From Pseudoduganella violaceinigra DSM 15887 (GTDB taxonomy: Bacteria; Pseudomonadota; Gammaproteobacteria; Burkholderiales; Burkholderiaceae_D), in the NCBI RefSeq assembly GCF_000425385.1, contig NZ_AUDI01000004.1:1-64000 (forward strand): a DNA stretch of 64,000 nt. The letters are read 5' to 3'. Made by a program: the position numbers and the translations under genes. The notes below the pieces were generated by a model that did not search any database, was not told where the DNA came from, and saw nothing but the letters and a program-made list of their open reading frames with translations. How positions within the stretch are numbered: the stretch's first letter is position 1; each line of letters starts with the position of its first letter. Positions 43,381 through 52,323 of the stretch are shown here, one piece after another.

Positions 43381-43488
43381 TCACGCCTTGCCTTGCCCTT
43401 CTTCGACGGCAGGCGGCAGTTCCTTGCGACCCGTTTTAAGAACTTTGGCGATCAGCCTTGACGATATGCGGCGTCTGTTCGCCGCCAT
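43381..43488 (-). CDS. possible 35-aa ORF or gene remnant before a terminator
   Basis: 35 codons from ATG at 43488 (MAANRRRISSRLIAKVLK...EEGQGKA), ending 12 bases before the minus-strand terminator hairpin. No ribosome binding site precedes the ATG, so it may be the remains of a longer gene. It is the only client visible for that terminator. Confidence 0.3.
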   Translation of the reverse strand: MAANRRRISSRLIAKVLKTGRKELPPAVEEGQGKA

Positions 43489-43532
43489 GGCGCGGCAGGA
43501 ACGGGATGCCGCCGATTCCAATACAAAAATGT

Positions 43533-43560
43533 GGAACCAGTTCCGCCGCTATCGCACTTA
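43533..43560 (+). promoter_or_regulatory. hrp box driving the 269-aa effector candidate
   Basis: GGAACC, 15 bases, GCACTTA: perfect -35, one change at the first -10 base, spacing at the lower accepted value. It lies 41 bases before the start codon. Confidence 0.6.
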
Positions 43561-43601
43561 AGGTAGGCGGCGGTTGCCGCGTTCAATTGAAAGGACACAT
43601 T

Positions 43602-44411
43602 ATGCTGAGCCGAGCAGCCAAACCCTTGTTGACCACCGTGGCCACCGTCGCAAGCGGTGTCGGAATAGATCGCATGGCGCATGGCAAGCCGGAGCCTTCC
43701 GGGCCGCCACCTTTGCCGCAACGGCCGGCTTACCCGGTCCCCAAGTCGGGCACGGGCAATGAACGCCTGGGCCGGTTCAGTGAGTCGGTCCGCAGCGGCA
43801 TTGGCGACTCTCCGGTGACCGGGGGCATCAGCGCTCAGTTCGCGAAAATGCAGGAACTGGGGGCGGACGTGGCGACGCTCGCGCAGCATCCTGTCATCTC
43901 GGCGGAACAGTTCAAAGAGTTGGCTGATGGTTTGAAAAACGATGCCCTGGCCACCGTCGGTGCGGCCAAAGTGGTCGGCGGCCAGGCGCCTTTAACAAAG
44001 GGCGACGTCGGCCGCCTTGGTAAAGCTGCGGCGCAGGACGCGATCGATCACTTCGATCCCGCTAAGCCTTTCGAAACCGCGAGAAAGGTTGGCGACGCCG
44101 TCTACGCTGCATCGACCACCAGCAAAGATGGCATCGACGAGGTGGCCAGCGCCATGCGCGAGCGGCTCGAGTTCGAGGCAAAGGCCGGCTTGGCCGGCGC
44201 CGCAATTATGCAAGTGGGTGCCACCGCGATCAGCATGATGCCTTTCCCCGGCGCTCCGCTCGTTGGAGCCGCAGTCCGCACGGTTGGCACCATGGCGAGT
44301 GCCGCCCACATGTCGGCGACGATGCGCGAAATCGGCGGCGAAGGAGAGGGCGGCGACAGCGCGCTGCGCAAGACAGCGGCCGAGATTTTGATCGAGAAAT
44401 CCGGCCAGTAA
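43602..44411 (+). CDS. 269-aa hrp-box-linked protein, candidate T3SS effector/translocator
   Basis: 269 aa from the ATG at 43602 (AAAGGACA upstream). The first 20 residues lack acidic residues and the head is Ser/Pro/Thr-rich, as in type III export signals. A helical middle is followed by a moderately hydrophobic segment (GLAGAAIMQVGATAISMMPFPGAPLVGAAV, about 205-235) that could insert into a membrane. No family recognised. It stands alone at the far end of the pilus region, with the hrp box as its only clear promoter. Confidence 0.6.
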   Translation: MLSRAAKPLLTTVATVASGVGIDRMAHGKPEPSGPPPLPQRPAYPVPKSGTGNERLGRFSESVRSGIGDSPVTGGISAQFAKMQELGADVATLAQHPVISAEQFKELADGLKNDALATVGAAKVVGGQAPLTKGDVGRLGKAAAQDAIDHFDPAKPFETARKVGDAVYAASTTSKDGIDEVASAMRERLEFEAKAGLAGAAIMQVGATAISMMPFPGAPLVGAAVRTVGTMASAAHMSATMREIGGEGEGGDSALRKTAAEILIEKSGQ

Positions 44412-44444
44412 ATGGCGCAGTGCCTTATCGCGGCCCGAATCGGC

Positions 44445-45254
44445 TTATTGGGCCGCAGTCGCGTTCAAGGTAACGCCGCTGAACGTGGTGTACGACTTGA
44501 TCCCGATATGCCAAGTTCCCGCTTGTGGATTGGTCAGCGGGCAGGATTCCGCATTGCCGGTCTTGTAGGGACGGCATGTGTAGTCGTTCGCGGTCGGCTG
44601 TGCGCCATAGCGGACGTACAAGTCGCCGTCGCCGCTGCCGCCGCTCATGCTGACGTTGAGCGTATTCGCGCATTCAGGCACGTTGATGGTGAAGTACAGC
44701 CAGTTGCCGGCCGTGGCGGTGAGGTTGGCCTGGTTCAGCGTCACGCTGGCGCAAGGAATGTTCAAGGTGCTTGGCAGCGAATGCAGCAAGTTGGTGGTCA
44801 CGCTGCCGTCCGCAGCAAACGTTAACTGATACAGGCGGTCGAATTCGGTCTCCGCGATGGCGCTGCCAGGGTCGCCGCCCAGCTGGCGGATCAATTCAGG
44901 CGTCGTATCGGAGTGCCCAACCACCAGGGCGTTATCGGGCAGGGCGCGCAATTGCTGCGCGAACGACGGAAGCTGGCCGCCATCATACGGCGTCACCGGC
45001 AAACCCAGGTATGCCGCAAGTGGTTGTGCGGTCTGCTGCGTGCGCTGGTAAGCAGTCGAATAGATATGTTTGACCTGCGCGTCTTTCAACGTCGCGGCAA
45101 TATTGGTCGCGCGTACCTGGCCTTCCGCGGTCAGGACCGGGTCGCTGCCGGTGGCGGATTTTTCCGCATGACGGGTCAGGTAAATCGTGTTTGCGCTGGC
45201 CTGTAGGGGCAGTCCGCAAAGTACCAAGGCGAGGCCGCCGAGCATATTCTTCAT
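44445..45254 (-). CDS. exported histidine phosphatase with C-terminal PPC-like domain
   Basis: 269 aa from the ATG at 45254 (CGGGAGAC upstream). Signal peptide (ending QASAN), then a histidine-phosphatase domain with YLTRHAEKSA (catalytic RHG-type His) and VVGHSDT. The C-terminal 100 residues (GNWLYFTINVPECANTLNVSMSGGSGDGDLYVRYG) form a pre-peptidase C-terminal-type beta domain, usual in secreted hydrolases. Substrate unknown. Confidence 0.85.
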   Translation of the reverse strand: MKNMLGGLALVLCGLPLQASANTIYLTRHAEKSATGSDPVLTAEGQVRATNIAATLKDAQVKHIYSTAYQRTQQTAQPLAAYLGLPVTPYDGGQLPSFAQQLRALPDNALVVGHSDTTPELIRQLGGDPGSAIAETEFDRLYQLTFAADGSVTTNLLHSLPSTLNIPCASVTLNQANLTATAGNWLYFTINVPECANTLNVSMSGGSGDGDLYVRYGAQPTANDYTCRPYKTGNAESCPLTNPQAGTWHIGIKSYTTFSGVTLNATAAQ

Positions 45255-45404
45255 GAAGTCTCCCGAAATGAATAGTTTCACAATGTTGCATTAGTGATAA
45301 TGCTGCGGGAGCGAGAATACGCCAATTGGACGTGGCCGTCATGCAGATTCAACGCCATGTGGCGAAAGCGTGACTATTTAAGCGTCAGTGTTGCGGCCGG
45401 CGGG

Positions 45405-46004
45405 TTAAGGGCACACGCCCTTTCCCGCAACCTGGCTGCGCAGCGCCTTGGCGATATCCGACGCGACTTTGGCCACTGCGCGGCGATGGCCCATCACCAG
45501 TTCGTCATAGCCTGGGGCGACTTCTTCGCGGGCGGTGGTGCGGCAGGTCAGCACTTGAGCGCTGCCTGCGAGGCGTATGCTCCAGACGGCGTCGAGCATC
45601 GCATATTTACCAGGCGCGGACTCGAAGCGCTGCACATTGGTGCTGATGCGATAGACGGCGGATTTTTCCGGCGGCTGCGTGCGGAACACGTCAATGACGC
45701 CCAGTTCGCCGGAGACGGCCAGCGACAGCGCCTGTCCGATTTCCGATGCCGGCGGGGAGGCCCAGCGCTCCTGTTCCATCACGTCGATGCGGCCTTCCGC
45801 CGACGTTACCACGAGCTGGCTGCGCGCGACCTGCTGCGGCACGCTCACATTCTGCACTTCAATGTAGTAGCCGGGATTCGGCGTGCTGGCTGCGGAAGCC
45901 ATGCCGTTGCTAAGGCTGTAGAAGTGTTCCGGCGGAGCGCTCGCGCAGCCGGCCAGCGACAATGCGGCCACAATGCCGCCGCTCAGGACGTGCCAGCGCA
46001 TCAT
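45405..46004 (-). CDS. pqiC: PqiC-type lipoprotein
   Basis: 199 aa with lipobox LAGC near residue 20 and the ABC-transport auxiliary lipoprotein fold (EHFYSLSNG; YYIEVQNVSVPQQVAR). With PqiA and PqiB it forms an intermembrane lipid-transport bridge. Overlaps pqiB by four bases. Confidence 0.88.
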   Translation of the reverse strand: MMRWHVLSGGIVAALSLAGCASAPPEHFYSLSNGMASAASTPNPGYYIEVQNVSVPQQVARSQLVVTSAEGRIDVMEQERWASPPASEIGQALSLAVSGELGVIDVFRTQPPEKSAVYRISTNVQRFESAPGKYAMLDAVWSIRLAGSAQVLTCRTTAREEVAPGYDELVMGHRRAVAKVASDIAKALRSQVAGKGVCP

Positions 46005-47638
46005 TTTTTCTCCTTTGTTGGTTGCGGTTTGGCGCGGATCAGCGATTCCGGATGGCGCTGCAGGTAATCGGACAATTCGTTCAGCGATTGCAAGGTCTGC
46101 GTCATCTGTTGCAAGGCTGTGCGCAGGTCGGACTGCACCGGCGAATCCTGCTGCAATACCTGCTGCGCCGCGCCGAAGGTCTGGCGCGCTTCGCCGAGGG
46201 TCGACTGCAATTCCGGCACCAGCTGCGAATCGACTTTCTTGAACAGCGTGTCCGCGCTCTTCAGCGAGTCGCGCAGGTTATTGCCGATTTGGTCGAACGG
46301 CACTTTATCAAGCTTGCGCGCGATGCTGGCGATCTGCGCCTGCAGCTCGTCCAGCGCGTTCGGCACCGTCGGCACTTCGAGCGGATAGGCGTTCATATCC
46401 AGCTTGGCCTGGGCCGCGTTGGGGAAGAAGTCCAGCGCGATATACAGCTGCCCGGTCAGCAGGTTGCCGGTCCGCAGCTGGCCGCGCAGGCCGTGGCTGA
46501 CCATCCGTTCCAATACCAGCGGGCCGGCGTTGCGGTCTTTTTCATCGGTCACCGTCTCCTGGAAACTGCGTCCCAGGCGGCTCGGATACATGTCCACCGT
46601 GACGGGCATCCTGAAGTCCTTCTTGACCGGGTCAAATTCCACGCCCACCGAGCGCACTTCGCCCAGCACGATGCCGCGGAAGTCGATCGGCGCGCCGGGC
46701 GAGAGGCCGCGCAGGGACTGGTTGAAGTAGAAGACCGTGGTGATAGGGGCGCCGTCCTGCTCGCGCATTGCGCTGGACTGGTCGGCCGCCAGCGGGAACT
46801 CGCTGCCCGCAGCTGCTACCGTATCCGGCTTGCGCCCGGTTACCGATTCGAATCCGATGCCGCCAATAAGCATGGCGGCCACCGATTGCGTATTCAGTTT
46901 GAAGCCGCCGGAGTCGAGTTGCAGGTCGACGCCGCTGGCGTGCCACCAGCGCGTGTTCTTGCCTACGTACTGGTCGTAAGGAGCGTTGACGAAGACCTTG
47001 ACCGCTACGCCCTGGCCGTTGTTTTCCAGTTCGTAGCCCATGACCTGGCCGACCGGTATGCGGCGGTAAAAGACCGGGGAGCCGGCATCGATCGATCCGA
47101 GCGTCTCGCCGTGCAGGGTGTATTGCGTGCCTTTCTGGTCGCCCGCCACCTGGGGCAGCTTTTCCAGGCCGGTGAATTCATGGCTGGTTTCCTCGGACTT
47201 GCCGGCGTCGACGCCGATGTAGGCGCCGGACAGCAGGGTGTCGAGTCCTGACACGCCGCTGGCTCCAACACGGGGCTTGACCACCCAGAAGCGGGAATCG
47301 GCGGCGATGAAGCGGCGTGCGCCCTTGTTCATGTCGATGGTGACCAGCACTTTGCTCAGGTCCGCCGATAAGGAGATGGCGCGTACCAGGCCGACTTCCA
47401 CGTCCTTGTATTTGACCTTGGTCTTGCCGGCTTCCAGTCCTTCGCCGTTGCGGAAGCTCACCGTCACCGTCGGTCCCTCGTCGAAATAGGACTTGGCGAC
47501 CAGCCCGATGCCGATCAGCGCCGCAAGCAGCGGCACTAGCCAAACCAGCGAAGGCAGCCAGTTACTGGCCTTTTCGACCTGGGGCTGGGGCAGGGGCGCG
47601 CCGGCGGTGTTGGGTGGGTTGCCTTCGTGTTCAGGCAT
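46001..47638 (-). CDS. pqiB: PqiB-type MCE protein
   Basis: 545 aa from the ATG at 47638 (GGAGAAAAACAAG upstream; an ATG five codons earlier is possible). N-terminal membrane anchor, then three MCE domains (VSFRNGEGLEAGKTKVKYKDVEVG; GSPVFYRRIPVGQVMGYEL; GAPIDFRGIVLGEVRSVGV) and a helical C-terminus forming the needle of the lipid bridge. Overlaps pqiA by eight bases. Confidence 0.93.
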   Translation of the reverse strand: MPEHEGNPPNTAGAPLPQPQVEKASNWLPSLVWLVPLLAALIGIGLVAKSYFDEGPTVTVSFRNGEGLEAGKTKVKYKDVEVGLVRAISLSADLSKVLVTIDMNKGARRFIAADSRFWVVKPRVGASGVSGLDTLLSGAYIGVDAGKSEETSHEFTGLEKLPQVAGDQKGTQYTLHGETLGSIDAGSPVFYRRIPVGQVMGYELENNGQGVAVKVFVNAPYDQYVGKNTRWWHASGVDLQLDSGGFKLNTQSVAAMLIGGIGFESVTGRKPDTVAAAGSEFPLAADQSSAMREQDGAPITTVFYFNQSLRGLSPGAPIDFRGIVLGEVRSVGVEFDPVKKDFRMPVTVDMYPSRLGRSFQETVTDEKDRNAGPLVLERMVSHGLRGQLRTGNLLTGQLYIALDFFPNAAQAKLDMNAYPLEVPTVPNALDELQAQIASIARKLDKVPFDQIGNNLRDSLKSADTLFKKVDSQLVPELQSTLGEARQTFGAAQQVLQQDSPVQSDLRTALQQMTQTLQSLNELSDYLQRHPESLIRAKPQPTKEKK

Positions 47639-48872
47639 CTTGTTTTTCTCCATTCGGGGGGATCGGGTCCCAGATCAGGCGCGGGTCGAATTGCATTGAA
47701 GCGATCATGGTCAGGATCACCACGGCGCAAAATGCCAGGGCGCCCCGCCCGGCGGTTATTGTAGCCATTGTCTGGAAGCGTACCAAGGCAACGGTCAGTG
47801 TAATGACAAAGATGTCGAGCATGGACCAGCGTCCGACGAACTCCACCAGGCGGTAGAGCAAGGTGCGCTGCATGGGGCGCCAGCGCGAGCGGCGCTGCGA
47901 TGTCCATGCCAGCAGCGACAAGGCGGCCAGTTTCAGGAGCGGCACCACGATGCTGGCGACGAAGATGATCGTGGCCAGCGCGGGCGAGCCGCTCTCCCAG
48001 AAATAAAGTACGCCGCTGATGATGGTGTCGTCTTCTTTTCCGAACATGGAATGCGTGTACATCACGGGCAGCAGGTTGGCCGGAATGTAGAGGATGGCGG
48101 CGGCTATCAGGAAGGCCCAGGTGCGCGCAATGCTGTCGGGGTGGCGATGGTGCAGGCGTGCGTTGCAGCGCGGGCAGCGCTTATGCGCTTGCGTGTTTGG
48201 CGACACCAGGCCGCAGACGTGGCAGGACAAGGCCTCGTCGGGAGCGAGTTGCGGTGCGGGCGGCTGGGGTGTGAGCGAATCGGCCAGGTTCCACAAGGTC
48301 TTTGGATTGAACGAGACCACGATCGCCAGCATCAGCGTCAGCGCCCCAAAAGCGAACAAGCCGGGTTCCAGCACCACGGTGGCCAGGCTGGTCATTTTTA
48401 CGATGGTGATGAGGATGCCGATCATCAGCACCTCCATCATGCCCCAGCGCCGGGCCAGGTGAACCGAATACAGTAAAAGATTGATTGACTTGGGCTTGTG
48501 GCCTCTTGCCAGGGCCAGGGTAGCGTGCAGCAGCGAGAGTAGTTCGATCGCAGGCAGCAGGATGGTGGAGAGGAAGACCGCGGCTGCAACCAGTGGCATG
48601 TGCTGGTGCCAAAGCACCAGGATAGCTCCCATCAGCGTGGCGCGTGTGACGCCGCCGTTGACTTCCAGTTGGACGATCGGGCTGCACTGCGCAATGAGGA
48701 ATACGATCAGCGTTGCCATGGTAATGGCGGCCATGCGGCTGGCATCGGAGTGGATGCCGCGATAGAGCACGGAACGGCAGCGCACGCAGCGCGCCTTCTC
48801 GCGTGGGCGCACTGGGCGCCGGGAATGCAGCACGCCACAATCGTGGCAACTGATCAAATCGTATCGATGCAC
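47631..48872 (-). CDS. pqiA: PqiA-type membrane protein
   Basis: 413 aa: two PqiA domains, each with a zinc ribbon (CHDC...CVRC; CHVC...CPRC) followed by four membrane segments. Inner-membrane part of the Pqi lipid transport system. First gene of the operon. Confidence 0.92.
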   Translation of the reverse strand: MHRYDLISCHDCGVLHSRRPVRPREKARCVRCRSVLYRGIHSDASRMAAITMATLIVFLIAQCSPIVQLEVNGGVTRATLMGAILVLWHQHMPLVAAAVFLSTILLPAIELLSLLHATLALARGHKPKSINLLLYSVHLARRWGMMEVLMIGILITIVKMTSLATVVLEPGLFAFGALTLMLAIVVSFNPKTLWNLADSLTPQPPAPQLAPDEALSCHVCGLVSPNTQAHKRCPRCNARLHHRHPDSIARTWAFLIAAAILYIPANLLPVMYTHSMFGKEDDTIISGVLYFWESGSPALATIIFVASIVVPLLKLAALSLLAWTSQRRSRWRPMQRTLLYRLVEFVGRWSMLDIFVITLTVALVRFQTMATITAGRGALAFCAVVILTMIASMQFDPRLIWDPIPPNGEKQDA

Positions 48873-49070
48873 TCGTTTAGCCTTAACTCAACCATGCGGG
48901 CATGATACGACATAACCGTGGCAACAGCCCGCGAAAACCTTGCGTTCCCCGCGTAATGGTGGCCAGCTTTTTCGGCGCACGACGCCCATTCTGATTTAGG
49001 CGCATTGAGCTGCATCAAAGGTGTGCGCTGCGTGTCCAAATGACAGACCTGACCCTGACTTTTGTGTGAG

Positions 49071-49173
49071 TTGTTAACGGTTTCTGTGGAAAACCCTGTT
49101 AACAGGTAGCTTGGAGTACGTTTAAGTAATTGATTCTAAATGGAGAAAGCGTCCTGCACGAAATTGTGGCAAG
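49071..49173. repeat. 103-bp intergenic repeat element, copy A
   Basis: Starts TTGTTAACGGTTTCTGTGGAAAA, with TGTTAAC repeated inverted as GTTAACA 20 bases on, then a variable middle and conserved ends GATTCTAAATGGAGAAAG and AAATTGTGGCA. A second copy with the same length and spacing is at 61299. Both lie upstream of exported-protein genes. The intergenic region 48873-49353 holds nothing else that I recognise. Confidence 0.65.
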
Positions 49174-49353
49174 TGAGAAGCCTGGGATTTGATTTTTCAA
49201 TAGTTTGAGGCAAGCCTCAATCGGCTAAAGTCCGCGGCTTTAATTTGACCCGTAGCACTTTCTCATTAAACACCTTTAGTCTGTCGGGCGCCGGCAAAGC
49301 AATGCTAGAATGCCGCGCGGTAAAATTATATTTGTTGCAACTTGGCGAGTTCT

Positions 49354-49893
49354 ATGAAAAAGAAAATTATTGTTTGCGGTTTGCTCTTGGCTGCCAGCTT
49401 GGCGCAATCTGCAATGGCTGGCGGAAAGCCGGCTTTGCGCCAGCGCGCTGCTGTTATGCAGTGCGGCGAGCGGAAGGTTGAAGTGAAGGCTTCGTGCTAC
49501 AAGGAAGATGGCTATATGGGGCTGTCCTGCACCTCCCAGCAGCTGAGCATTATCGATTCCGCCAGCGGCAAGGAGCTTGGCGGCCAGTCGTTTAAGCCTG
49601 CCACTCTGGAGCAAGGAGATTCCTATCCGATCGTCGCCGAAAAACTGGGGGATGCATTCTGCGCCGAGACGCCAGGCAAGCAGAAGTTCATTGTCACCAT
49701 GCTGTCCAACGGCGGCAATTGCGAACAATGCGAGTGGGCCGAAATCTACGACTGGGACGGCAAGCTGCTGGGCGCCAGCCGGGACAAGAAAAAAAGCGTG
49801 GAAGTCAGGGACGCGCTGAAAGCCGCCTACGACAAGAAGGCGAAAAATCTTGGCAAGGCCGACCTGTCCAATATCTACATTCAAGCTCAGTAA
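49354..49893 (+). CDS. exported hypothetical protein
   Basis: 179 aa from the ATG at 49354. Signal peptide (MKKKIIVCGLLLAASLAQSAMAGG), six Cys in the mature part, including CGERKVEVKASC and NCEQCEW, which suggest periplasmic disulfides. No family recognised. Followed after five bases by another exported protein, probably one operon. Confidence 0.7.
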   Translation: MKKKIIVCGLLLAASLAQSAMAGGKPALRQRAAVMQCGERKVEVKASCYKEDGYMGLSCTSQQLSIIDSASGKELGGQSFKPATLEQGDSYPIVAEKLGDAFCAETPGKQKFIVTMLSNGGNCEQCEWAEIYDWDGKLLGASRDKKKSVEVRDALKAAYDKKAKNLGKADLSNIYIQAQ

Positions 49894-49898
49894 CCAAC

Positions 49899-50543
49899 GT
49901 GAAAATCGCACTTTTACTCGTATTGTCGTTTGCCGCTAGAACCCTCCACGCCGCTCCCCTCGAACTGAGCTGCCCAGCCGAATCCGAAAAAGAACAGGTC
50001 CGTATTCGCAACAAGGCTCCTGGCGTGGTTGCCCGGAAAGGCAAGCACGTGCTGCAGGTCACCACCAAGGCGGGAGTCCTGACTTACAAGGACAAGCCGC
50101 CTTACGACGATCCAATGGATGGCGTGCACTACACCTTCTGCGACCGCAAGGAAGGCTACATCCTGGTGCAGCATAACGAAACCAGTCTCTCCGGAAAACT
50201 GATTAACGAAGCGACCGGCGTTGTCACCAACGGTGGCCAGAGCGTTATCTTCTCGGATGACCGCCGTGCCTACTTTGCCGACGAACAGCAGGACGGCCGC
50301 GATGGCAGCGACTGGACGATCTATACCGCAGACGGTAAAAAATCCTGGAGCGGCGTCAGCGTCCTCGAGTCCGGCAAGCCGGCGGCAATGTATGCCTTCC
50401 TCGAAGCGCCGACCTGGCTGCCCAGCGGCGAACTGGCTGCAACGGCATACTGCATCAACGAAGAGTCGCGTAAATGGCAGGTCAAACTCGTTAAGAAGAA
50501 CAATACCTGGGACTGGACGCCGCGCAAGCAGTGTCCAAAGTAA
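49899..50543 (+). CDS. exported hypothetical protein
   Basis: 214 aa from GTG at 49899. Signal peptide (IALLLVLSFAARTLHAAP), then a strand-rich body with scattered Cys. No family recognised. It shares an operon with the preceding exported protein. Confidence 0.65.
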   Translation: MKIALLLVLSFAARTLHAAPLELSCPAESEKEQVRIRNKAPGVVARKGKHVLQVTTKAGVLTYKDKPPYDDPMDGVHYTFCDRKEGYILVQHNETSLSGKLINEATGVVTNGGQSVIFSDDRRAYFADEQQDGRDGSDWTIYTADGKKSWSGVSVLESGKPAAMYAFLEAPTWLPSGELAATAYCINEESRKWQVKLVKKNNTWDWTPRKQCPK

Positions 50544-50549
50544 GCTGTT

Positions 50550-51491
50550 CTAGGCGGCCTGCATAGCGCTTTCATGGAATCGCGGGAGCACATGCTCTGC
50601 GATTTCGTGAAAGGTTTCGCCAAGCGGGCGCCGGTTGCGGCGGAAGTGCAAGCCAACGTGATCGACGCCAGCTTCGCGTAGGGCATGCAGTTCGGTGGCC
50701 AGGGCCTCGCGTCCAGCGCGGAAGCCGAAGCGCCAGCGTTGCAGCGGTTCGTCGGGGTGCTCGCTCAAGTCCAGGTGGATGAAGGTGGCGTAGGGCTTGG
50801 CCCCGGCTACGGCACGCCAGGCAGCAACGCGGCGAGTATGATCCTCCGGCGTGCCGGGGTAGGCCAGGCTGCCATCCATTTGCGCTCCGACCCAGGCAGG
50901 GCTTTGCTGCGCCAGGCCGGCGACCAGCAGCGGCAGAGGCGCTTCCATGCGCGGCAGTAGCGCCAGCCCCGGCGGAAGACTGGGCTGGGCGCCGTCACGC
51001 AGCAGCGCGATCTGGTCGCGGAAGTTGTTTCCCCGACCGGCGAAGTCGCGCCCGAACAGCGGATATTCCACGGGCCGGTCGCCGCTGGCCACTCCCATCA
51101 ACAGGCGGTTTCCGCTCAGTCGTTGCACCGTTGCCGCCGACTTCAGTGTGAGCAGCGGTTCGCGGATCGGCAGCACCACGGCGGCAGTGCCTAGCAGGAT
51201 GTCGCGCGTGACCCCGGCCAGATAGCCAAGGTAGGAAAACACTTCGAATACCTGGGCTGCGTCGCCGAAGGATGGGTCGTACACCGGTACATCGCGCACC
51301 CAGAGTGCCCGAAATCCCAGGCGGTCTGCCAGTTGGGCCAGTTCGGCATGTCGCAGCAGATCGGGCTCGCCGGGCAGCCGGCCAGCCTGGCGGCGTGCCT
51401 GTTCGCCGGCATGCGTCCAGTCGTTATCCAGCGGTGCTTCAACGCCGATGCTGAAGCCGCCCTCGGTGAGCCGGGCCAGTGATGGAATCAT
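50550..51491 (-). CDS. luciferase-like (LLM) flavin oxidoreductase
   Basis: 313 aa from the ATG at 51491 (AAAGGAAACC upstream). Bacterial-luciferase TIM barrel: GTAAVVLPIREPLLTLKSAATVQRLSGNRLLMGVASGDRP is the typical F420/FMN family stretch. Substrate unknown. Downstream of an aldo/keto reductase and MFS gene on the same strand. Confidence 0.85.
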   Translation of the reverse strand: MIPSLARLTEGGFSIGVEAPLDNDWTHAGEQARRQAGRLPGEPDLLRHAELAQLADRLGFRALWVRDVPVYDPSFGDAAQVFEVFSYLGYLAGVTRDILLGTAAVVLPIREPLLTLKSAATVQRLSGNRLLMGVASGDRPVEYPLFGRDFAGRGNNFRDQIALLRDGAQPSLPPGLALLPRMEAPLPLLVAGLAQQSPAWVGAQMDGSLAYPGTPEDHTRRVAAWRAVAGAKPYATFIHLDLSEHPDEPLQRWRFGFRAGREALATELHALREAGVDHVGLHFRRNRRPLGETFHEIAEHVLPRFHESAMQAA

Positions 51492-51502
51492 GGTGGTTTC
51501 CT

Positions 51503-52309
51503 TTAATCCCACGCTGGGGCAAGGCCCGGCGGGCTTACTTCCCGGCCATTGCGCTCCAGCGCCGCAATCAGCGACATGTCTTCCGCATCCAGCGTCAGAT
51601 CGCGCGCCAGCAGGTTGCTCGCCAGGTTCTCGCGCTTGGTCGACGAAGGAATTACCGCATAGCCCAGTTGCAGCGCCCAGGCCAGCGCCACTTGCGCTAC
51701 CGTGGCCTGGTGTTTGCTTGCGACCTTTGCCAGGACCGGGTCCTTCAACACTTTGCCGTAGGCCAGCGTCATATACGACGTTACGGCGATGCCTTGCTGC
51801 TTGAGGAAGGCTGTCAGTTCGTGATTTTGCAGGTAGGGGCTCAATTCGATCTGATTGGTCGCGATTTCGTTTTTGCCGACTGCGGCGATGGCTTGCCTGG
51901 TCAGTTCGATATTGAAATTGGAGATGCCGATCTGGCGCGTCAGGCCCAGCGCCTTGGCTTCGGCCAGGGCTTCCATGTACTCGGGCAGTTCCACGCCGTT
52001 GCCGGGCGCCGGCCAGTGGATCAGGGTCAGGTCGACATAGTCGGTGCGCAGTCTTTCCAGGCTTTCGCGCAGGCTTGGCACGAGCCTGGTCCTGGCGTAA
52101 TTTTCGGTCCAGATCTTTGTGGTCAGGAACAGGTCGGCGCGCTTCACGCCACTTTCCGAGATGGCCTGGCCAACGTCGGCTTCATTGCCGTAAATCTGCG
52201 CGGTGTCAACGGCGCGGTAGCCGACGTCCAGCGCATTGCGTACCGAATCGATTGCAGCCTGGCCGGTCAGGCGGAAAGTGCCGGCGCCAAAGGAAGGGAT
52301 GTGGCTCAT
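51503..52309 (-). CDS. dkgB: aldo/keto reductase, DkgB-like
   Basis: 268 aa with the AKR tetrad: Asp and Tyr in DTAQIYGNE, Lys in TTKIW, His in LIHWP. Close to 2,5-diketo-D-gluconate/methylglyoxal reductase B in length and motifs. NADPH-dependent carbonyl reduction. Confidence 0.88.
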   Translation of the reverse strand: MSHIPSFGAGTFRLTGQAAIDSVRNALDVGYRAVDTAQIYGNEADVGQAISESGVKRADLFLTTKIWTENYARTRLVPSLRESLERLRTDYVDLTLIHWPAPGNGVELPEYMEALAEAKALGLTRQIGISNFNIELTRQAIAAVGKNEIATNQIELSPYLQNHELTAFLKQQGIAVTSYMTLAYGKVLKDPVLAKVASKHQATVAQVALAWALQLGYAVIPSSTKRENLASNLLARDLTLDAEDMSLIAALERNGREVSPPGLAPAWD

Positions 52310-52323
52310 GGTTGCCTCACGAA

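Noticed and set aside
43440-43561. Plus-strand frame ending DDMRRLFAAMARQERDAADSN just before the effector candidate
   Set aside because: It looks somewhat protein-like but has no ribosome binding site and its end overlaps the hrp box; it could be a remnant but is not supportable as a gene.
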